From JBBRWV01 sp038248985 (GTDB taxonomy: Bacteria; Planctomycetota; Phycisphaerae; WQYP01): a stretch of DNA of 10,946 nucleotides. The stretch is from NCBI GenBank assembly GCA_038248985.1, contig JBBRWV010000121.1:1-10946 (forward strand). Direction: 5' to 3'. Positions 6,783 through 10,946 of the stretch are shown here, piece by piece. Every line of letters starts with the position of its first letter. Position 1 is the first letter of the stretch. Made by a program: the position numbers and the translations under genes. Below the pieces are notes generated by a model, which saw only the letters and a list, made by a program, of their open reading frames with translations, was not told the DNA's origin and did not search any database.

Positions 6783-7220
6783 TCAGTCCCACTTGAGGAC
6801 GCCCTTGCCCCACGCGTAGATGTAGGCCACCAGGATTATAGCGATGAAAGTGAGCACGGAGGCGAAGAGGACGCCGTAGCGGAGGACATCGGGGGTGAGG
6901 CCGAGGAATTCGTATTGAGAGAAGATGGTGACCCAGGGGAGGAGGAAGAGGACTTCGACATCGAACACGAGGAAGATCATGGCGATGAGGTAGAAGCGGA
7001 CGTTGAAGCGTTTGTGGGTGTCGCCGACGGGATCCATGCCGGACTCGTAGGGATCATCCTTGGTTTTGCCTTTGCGGGAGGGGCCGATGACGGAGGAGAA
7101 GATGACGTTGAAGAGGGCGAAGCCGAAGGCGATGACGAAGAGGATTCCGAGGACGGCCCATTCATTGTAGAGGGCGGTCTTGACCGCCAGGGTGGGCAGC
7201 AAACTTGCGAGCATGTGCAT
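6783..7220 (-). CDS. nuoA: NADH-quinone oxidoreductase subunit A
   Basis: 145-aa membrane subunit of complex I near the quinone cavity. Three hydrophobic helices are visible (about 21-43, 76-98 and 114-135). The loop between the first two holds the family signature YESGMDPVGD (58-67) and KRFNVRFYLIA, and helix 2 carries the conserved acidic residues Asp87 and Glu89 in FDVEVLFLLPW. Start 7220 has GGAG 5 nt upstream; an alternative ATG lies two codons later. It is the first gene of the nuoAB pair, with a good promoter 40-75 bp upstream. Confidence 0.96.
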   Translation of the reverse strand: MHMLASLLPTLAVKTALYNEWAVLGILFVIAFGFALFNVIFSSVIGPSRKGKTKDDPYESGMDPVGDTHKRFNVRFYLIAMIFLVFDVEVLFLLPWVTIFSQYEFLGLTPDVLRYGVLFASVLTFIAIILVAYIYAWGKGVLKWD

Positions 7221-7265
7221 AAGGACTCCGGCAGGGGTGGGGCTTCATCCGTGAGAGACGGTGGG

Positions 7266-7295
7266 ATTATACGAGCGTTCACGCGTGCGGGGCAA
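7266..7295 (-). promoter_or_regulatory. Sigma70-type promoter for nuoAB
   Basis: On the minus strand a perfect TATAAT (7266-7271) lies 18 bp after TTGCCC (7290-7295). Transcription would start near 7259, giving a leader of about 39 nt before the nuoA ATG at 7220. Confidence 0.7.
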
Positions 7296-7316
7296 GCAGT
7301 TGGAATCAGGCAATAG

Positions 7317-7511
7317 TTACTGCTGCTGTTGTTGTTGTTGCTGGGGCTTGGGTAGGGCGTCAAGGGCGATTTCGATTTGGGCGTGCAAGATGAGACCGTC
7401 GGGGGCTGGCATGCGGAAGATTTCGACGGCGTTAAAGGCCTTTTTGTAGAACTCGATGGCGGCGGCGGCATTTTGGTTGGTGAGGTAAGGGGTGACGGTG
7501 GAGTTAGGCAT
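7317..7511 (-). CDS. Truncated VOC (glyoxalase/bleomycin-resistance) family protein with polyQ end
   Basis: The 64-aa product matches only the first half of a PhnB-like VOC domain: VTPYLTNQNAAAAIEFYKKAF (6-26), EIFRMPAPDG (30-39) and LHAQIEI (42-48), where His43 fits the usual metal-ligand or cofactor-contact position. Full members have about 120-140 residues with a second beta-alpha-beta-beta-beta unit. Here the sequence breaks off after IEIA, continues as LDALPKP, then eight glutamines and TAA. Only 96 bp remain before nuoA and they hold the nuoA promoter, so the missing half is not in an adjacent frame. An AAGGGA lies about 7 nt before the ATG. It is probably a gene remnant, though a small expressed protein is possible. 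Confidence 0.6.
   Translation of the reverse strand: MPNSTVTPYLTNQNAAAAIEFYKKAFNAVEIFRMPAPDGLILHAQIEIALDALPKPQQQQQQQQ
7320..7343 (-). repeat. CAG/CAA triplet repeat encoding eight glutamines
   Basis: Eight consecutive glutamine codons (CAG, four CAA, three CAG on the minus strand) directly precede the stop codon of the truncated VOC ORF. Such triplet runs can expand or contract by slippage. Confidence 0.9.
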
Positions 7512-7606
7512 GAGGGAGTCCCTTTTTTTTGTGCGCGTTGGGGAACGGCGGGAAGGGCGAGGTGCTTTATATCACGGCGCGACGCAGAAGGCGCTTTCGA
7601 GGAGGC

Positions 7607-7644
7607 AAAAAGGAAAACGCCGATCCGGCAAGGGATCGGCGTTT
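7607..7644 (-). terminator. Rho-independent terminator of the DUF2617-like gene
   Basis: A perfect 12-bp stem AAACGCCGATCC / GGATCGGCGTTT (7615-7626 and 7633-7644) has a 6-nt loop. On the minus strand it ends in TTTTCCTTTTT. It begins 31 nt after the stop codon at 7675. Apart from this hairpin, I see nothing in the 7512-7674 spacer. Confidence 0.88.
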
Positions 7645-7674
7645 GGATTGTTGCGAATGGGCCGCGGGTGAATC

Positions 7675-8232
7675 TCAGTTGCGGTTGACCGGTTCTACGA
7701 TGGATTGGGTGCGGACGAGGACGCGGGCTTCGCCGAGGAGGTGGAAGCCTTCGATGTGGATGGCGCGGCGGTGGAACTGGGTGACGACGATGGAGAGGTA
7801 TTCGGTTTGGCCGAGCTCGTTTTTCTTGTGGGAGACCATGCCGGATTGTTCTTCAGCGAGGCGGAGGAGTTCGGCGACGGAGTTATCGAAGAGGGCGTCG
7901 GTGACGTGTTCTTCATTGAGGGCGAGATAGTACATGAACTGATTGCCGAGAGGTTTTTCGTACTGTTTGTCGCCTTTACAGGGGAGGCGCTCGATGAGGC
8001 CGCGATCGGGGAGGGTTTTGGAGGGGAAGCAGGCGAGTTCGGAGACGGTTTTTCCGCCGCCGGTGACCGCTACGAGGTGACCGCCACCCACGAGGAGGGA
8101 GACATTGACATCGAGACCGCCGAGGAAGCGATTGCGTCGGAGATCGGTGGTGAAGAGTTCCGGATGGAGTCCGCGATCATAAACGAGGACCGATAACCCG
8201 GCACTTCTGGGTTTCTTAGAGTGTACACTCAT
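7675..8232 (-). CDS. DUF2617-like protein of unknown function
   Basis: 185-aa soluble protein with no signal peptide or membrane segment. From memory of the family, it resembles DUF2617 proteins: LHPELF at 22-27 after a short beta strand, a central GMVSHK, then a closing pattern YLSIVVTQFHRRAIHIEGFHLL (about 144-165) and VLVRTQSIVE near the C-terminus. The assignment is by recognition only. The function of DUF2617 is unknown. The start at 8232 has AAGGAA about 6 nt upstream. It is a single-gene unit with its own promoter, operator-like sequences upstream and a strong terminator. A 12-bp palindrome, GAGTGTACACTC (8219-8230), overlaps the start codon region. Confidence 0.65.
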   Translation of the reverse strand: MSVHSKKPRSAGLSVLVYDRGLHPELFTTDLRRNRFLGGLDVNVSLLVGGGHLVAVTGGGKTVSELACFPSKTLPDRGLIERLPCKGDKQYEKPLGNQFMYYLALNEEHVTDALFDNSVAELLRLAEEQSGMVSHKKNELGQTEYLSIVVTQFHRRAIHIEGFHLLGEARVLVRTQSIVEPVNRN

Positions 8233-8262
8233 ACTTGTTTCCTTATTCCGTCAAAAACAACT

Positions 8263-8289
8263 GGAACGTCATTATACAAAAGGGAACGT
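8263..8289. repeat. GGAACGT direct repeat around the DUF2617 promoter
   Basis: GGAACGT occurs at 8263-8269 and at 8283-8289, exactly 20 bp apart (about two helical turns). One copy overlaps the expected transcription start and the other lies in the -35/-10 spacer, a typical layout for repressor half-sites. Confidence 0.5.
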
Positions 8290-8299
8290 TAATAATGAA
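8271..8299 (-). promoter_or_regulatory. Promoter of the DUF2617-like gene
   Basis: On the minus strand a perfect TATAAT (8271-8276) is preceded by a 17-bp spacer and a weak TTCATT (8294-8299). Transcription would start near 8264, giving a leader of about 32 nt. The poor -35 box is consistent with dependence on an activator. Confidence 0.6.
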
Positions 8300-8317
8300 G
8301 GGAAAAGTTTAGAACAT

Positions 8318-8333
8318 TGTGATTGTAATCACG
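8318..8333. promoter_or_regulatory. CRP/FNR-type operator candidate
   Basis: TGTGATTGTAATCACG fits the TGTGA-N6-TCACA pattern bound by CRP-family regulators in 9 of 10 specified positions. Its core GTGATT-gt-AATCAC (8319-8332) is a perfect inverted repeat apart from the two central bases. The centre lies about 61 bp upstream of the predicted start of the DUF2617 gene, the classic class I activator distance. No regulator gene is in the window. Confidence 0.45.
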
Positions 8334-8347
8334 AACAATTTGTAAGT

Positions 8348-8362
8348 TGTTAATTTTTAACA
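8348..8362. repeat. Inverted repeat TGTTAA-TTT-TTAACA
   Basis: A perfect 6-bp inverted repeat with a 3-nt centre lies in the AT-rich spacer between the DUF2617 gene and the GGDEF-EAL gene. It could be a second operator or a weak hairpin. The rest of the spacer to 8456 is AT-rich and shows no clear terminator for the GGDEF-EAL gene. Confidence 0.4.
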
Positions 8363-8456
8363 GTTTATGAGAGTGCTGTTTTTAGGGTATGAGGAATTTT
8401 TTTTTACCGGACGCGCGTTTTATACCCATTTTGGTACTATTAACACTCTGCAATCA

Positions 8457-10859
8457 CTAGCAGGGGAGGGGGGACGCCGGGATTGGGGCAATGGGTGGAA
8501 TTAGGCTGGGAAGATAGGTGGAGGCGAGTTCTGGGGGCATTGGCTTGGCGAAGTAATAGCCTTGAACAAATTCACAATCAAGGGCATTGAGCAGCGTGAG
8601 TTGATCGGCGGTTTCGACGCCCTCGCCGACGACCGCGATGCCGAGGTTGTGCGCCAAGGTGATGATGGCCGAGACGAGGGCGACGAAGTCACGACCTTTT
8701 TCGAGGTTGGCAATAAAGGAGCGGTCGATCTTGAGCGCGTCAATGGGAAATTGATGGAGGCAGGAGAGGGACGAGTAGCCGGTACCGAAATCGTCCATAT
8801 CCAATTTGACGCCTAAGGCGCGGAGTTGGTGGAGGGTGCGGCTGGCGGCGGGGAGGTCGTGCATGAGGGAGGACTCGGTGATTTCCAGGCGGACGCAGCG
8901 CGGGTCAATGCCGGTCTCTTCGAGGATCGCGGCGATGCGTTGGACGAGGTTGTGCTGGACGAGTTGATTGCGCGAGAGGTTCACGCTGATGGAGCGGGGA
9001 ACGTGGTGGGGGTTTTCCTTTTGCCAGCGGACGAAGAAGGTGCAGGCTTGTTGGAGGACCCATTCACCGAGCGGAATGATGAGGCCGGTTTCTTCGGCGA
9101 TGGGGATGAACTCGGCGGGGGTAATGATGCCGCGGGTGGGGTGGTTCCAGCGGACGAGGGCTTCGAAGGATTCGAGTTCGCCGTTTTGCAGATTGAGGAT
9201 GGGTTGAAAATGAACGACGAATTGCTGGGCGGCGAGGGCGTGTCGGAGTTGGTTTTCGGTATTGAGGCGATGGTTGGCCTGGTCGCGCATGGAGGGGGCG
9301 AAGACCTTGTAGCGGCCCTTGCCGGCGGCCTTGGCTTCGTACATGGCGGTGTCGGCGTCACGGAGGATGTCTTCGGGGCGGGCGGCGGCCTGGGCGCGGG
9401 TGACGATGCCGATGGAGGCGGTGCAATGGAGTTCATGATTGCTGAGGACAAAAGGATCGCGGAAGGCGGTGAGGAGGCGTTCGGCGACGATGTTGGCGTC
9501 ATCGGGCGAGGAGATGCCATCGAGTAGGAGGATGAATTCATCGCCGCCGAGGCGTGCGGCGGTGTGGAGGTTATGCGGGGCGGGGCCGGGGATGCACATG
9601 GAATCGAGGCCGCGGATGTGGGCGCTGAGGCATTTCCCGACTTCGATGAGCAGGAGGTCGCCGACGTCATGGCCGAGGGAATCATTGATAATTTTGAAGC
9701 GGTCGCAGTCGAGATAGAGGAGGGCGAACTGGTAGTTGGGGAGACGTTGGGCGCGTTGCATGGCCTGGCTGAGACGATCGAAGAGGAGCGCGCGGTTGGG
9801 CAGGCCGGTGAGTTTGTCGATGGAGGCGGCATTGCGGAGTTGTTCTTCGAGGCGTTTGCGGTCGGTGATGTCGTGCGCGGTGGCGAGGATGACGGGGCCG
9901 GAGGGGAGTTCGGTGCGGGCGAGGTGGACTTCGACGTCGAAGAGGCGGCCGGTGACGGGGTTTTTGTTGGGCCATTCGAAGCGGAGTTTTTCGCCGGCGT
10001 TGACGCGCCGCCAGATGTCGGGGAGAGTGTGGATGGGGGCGTGAGGTGCGGAGAATTCGTGGGGGATTTTCATGGCGAGGATTTTTTCGCGGGAGATGTC
10101 GTAAATGGTGAGGGTGGTGTCATTGACGTCGATGATGTTACCTTGGAGGTCGTGAACAAAGATGGCATCATTGATGTGGTTGAATACGCTGCGGATGTTT
10201 TGTTCCGACTCGGCGGTGCGGCGGCGGGCTTCGTCGATGTGGAGATGCACGTAGGAGAAGACGAGGGCGAGCAGGGTGAGGAAGAGGGTGACGAGGACGG
10301 GGGGGAGGCGGTCACGGGCGATGAGGGCATGCCAGCTGGAGGCGTCGATATCCTGGCCGAAGCAGGCGATGATTTTGCCTTGGGCGTCGCGGATGGGGAT
10401 GAAGGCGGACAGCCACGTGCCCCACCGATCGGTGAGGGGGCCTTCCATGAGATCGAGGCCGCGATTGAGAGTGCGGTAGATGACGGGGGAGGCTTCGTCG
10501 TAGATTTGGCCGGGCGGGGAGAGGTCTTCCGCGCCTTGGAGTGCGGAGTCTGCGACGAAGAGGATTTTGCCGTCGCGGATGATCATGATGTAGGTGTACT
10601 TGCAGAGGGGAACAATGGCGCGGAGATTTTGCAGTTTGCTTTTGAGGTTCAGGTAAGCGGGGGTTTTCAGGTCATTGCTGGAGACGGAGAGAGGCTGGAT
10701 GTCTTCGGCGGTGACGGCGCGAGCCATGAGGCGGGTGCGGATGAGGAGATCATCGCGGAGGCTGCGGTCGGCGGCGCTGCCGAAGCTGTCTGCGCCGATC
10801 CATCCGGTAAGGACCGGCGCATCAACAACTGTCAATGATTTACTGGGGCACGGCCACAT
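8457..10859 (-). CDS. PAS-GGDEF-EAL c-di-GMP signalling protein with sensor domain, probably N-terminally truncated
   Basis: 800-aa predicted c-di-GMP turnover enzyme. In order: a sensor region resembling an extracytoplasmic Cache-like domain (about 50-178), one membrane helix (about 186-207), a PAS domain (about 216-335) ending in HDITDRKRLEEQL, a GGDEF domain (about 343-522) with intact GGDEF at 438-442, and an EAL domain (about 535-780) with EALVRW (566-571), Asn627, Glu659, DDFGTGYSSL (689-698), Lys710 and GEGVET (745-750). All the EAL catalytic residues I can check are present, so phosphodiesterase activity is likely. The I-site-like RGLD (416-419) is separated from GGDEF by 13 residues more than usual. 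A sensor of this type should be preceded by a membrane helix, but residues 1-50 are not hydrophobic. The first ~15 codons overlap the stop region of the upstream ORF, so the annotated start may be artificial. Confidence 0.9.
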   Translation of the reverse strand: MWPCPSKSLTVVDAPVLTGWIGADSFGSAADRSLRDDLLIRTRLMARAVTAEDIQPLSVSSNDLKTPAYLNLKSKLQNLRAIVPLCKYTYIMIIRDGKILFVADSALQGAEDLSPPGQIYDEASPVIYRTLNRGLDLMEGPLTDRWGTWLSAFIPIRDAQGKIIACFGQDIDASSWHALIARDRLPPVLVTLFLTLLALVFSYVHLHIDEARRRTAESEQNIRSVFNHINDAIFVHDLQGNIIDVNDTTLTIYDISREKILAMKIPHEFSAPHAPIHTLPDIWRRVNAGEKLRFEWPNKNPVTGRLFDVEVHLARTELPSGPVILATAHDITDRKRLEEQLRNAASIDKLTGLPNRALLFDRLSQAMQRAQRLPNYQFALLYLDCDRFKIINDSLGHDVGDLLLIEVGKCLSAHIRGLDSMCIPGPAPHNLHTAARLGGDEFILLLDGISSPDDANIVAERLLTAFRDPFVLSNHELHCTASIGIVTRAQAAARPEDILRDADTAMYEAKAAGKGRYKVFAPSMRDQANHRLNTENQLRHALAAQQFVVHFQPILNLQNGELESFEALVRWNHPTRGIITPAEFIPIAEETGLIIPLGEWVLQQACTFFVRWQKENPHHVPRSISVNLSRNQLVQHNLVQRIAAILEETGIDPRCVRLEITESSLMHDLPAASRTLHQLRALGVKLDMDDFGTGYSSLSCLHQFPIDALKIDRSFIANLEKGRDFVALVSAIITLAHNLGIAVVGEGVETADQLTLLNALDCEFVQGYYFAKPMPPELASTYLPSLIPPIAPIPASPLPC

Positions 10860-10946
10860 AGTTCCACTTGGGTAGCAGGTCGTCGAAGCGCAGTCGCATC
10901 GTGGCCTTGAAGTCGTCGGCCACGGTGCGTCGCGTCTCGTAGATGC
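10840..10946 (-). CDS. 3' end of an unidentified ORF, possibly a transposase
   Basis: A frame open from the window edge ends at TAA (10840-10842). Its last 34 residues run from IYETRRTVADDF through MRLRFDDLLPKWNYVAVPQ. I cannot assign the family. The charged, aromatic-ending tail and the apparent truncation of the adjacent gene make an insertion-sequence transposase plausible. G and C are nearly balanced on the + strand here (about 30 G to 24 C in 87 bases), unlike the strongly G-biased sequence to the left, which fits recent acquisition. It overlaps the proposed start of the GGDEF-EAL gene by 20 bp, so an ordinary coupled gene pair is the alternative. Confidence 0.5.
   Translation of the reverse strand, partial: IYETRRTVADDFKATMRLRFDDLLPKWNYVAVPQ

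Noticed and set aside
9564..10838. Long + strand open frame of 424 codons
   Set aside because: It lies antisense to the PAS-GGDEF-EAL gene and reads as a Gly/Glu/Asp/Val-rich, repetitive product with no family signature. It is a by-product of C-ending codons on the other strand.
1..10946. CRISPR array, prophage, toxin-antitoxin or defence system
   Set aside because: I found no spaced direct repeats of the right kind and no recognisable genes of these classes. The confirmed genes are housekeeping or signalling genes, so I do not claim a new multi-gene system here.

Overview
The window looks like ordinary chromosome from a G+C-rich bacterium, most likely a planctomycete (possibly Phycisphaerae). 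This placement is an inference. It rests on the look of the DNA polymerase III delta subunit, a DUF2617-like protein of the type I associate with planctomycetes (and actinobacteria), a class A RNase P RNA with an enlarged arm, and a split nuoAB pair. No 16S or other phylogenetic marker is present. The + strand is G-rich whichever strand is coding, so + strand genes use G-ending codons and - strand genes use C-ending codons.

Layout. Positions 1-247 are G-rich non-coding sequence with a 15-G run. A ROK-family sugar kinase (glucokinase-like) lies on - at 248-1186. tRNA-Leu(GAG) on - (1311-1392) and the RNase P RNA gene rnpB on + (1495-about 2003) diverge from a shared spacer with two good sigma70-type promoters, and each is followed by a hairpin terminator. 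On the + strand follow a CbrC/UPF0167-family protein (2128-2676), a KDPG/KHG-type aldolase (2774-3424), DNA polymerase III delta (holA, 3506-4552) and a putative lipoprotein of unknown function (4605-5876). Two opposed terminators at 5984-6082 separate this block from a - strand block: nuoA-nuoB (complex I subunits, promoter at 7266-7295), a truncated VOC-family ORF ending in polyglutamine, a DUF2617-like protein with an operator-like upstream region, and a large PAS-GGDEF-EAL c-di-GMP protein (8457-10859). The right edge holds the 3' end of another - strand ORF of unlike composition.

How the genes fit. The functions are mainly housekeeping: tRNA supply and processing, replication (clamp loader), central carbon metabolism (sugar phosphorylation and Entner-Doudoroff-type cleavage), respiration (complex I) and c-di-GMP signalling. 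I see no defence island, prophage, CRISPR array or clear novel multi-gene system. The points most worth checking are the roughly 120-nt expansion in the rnpB P15-P17 region, the GGDEF-EAL protein (a 13-residue insertion splitting the I-site from GGDEF, and a missing N-terminal membrane helix at a probable insertion junction), the operator-like architecture before the DUF2617 gene, and the truncated VOC gene with its triplet repeat.
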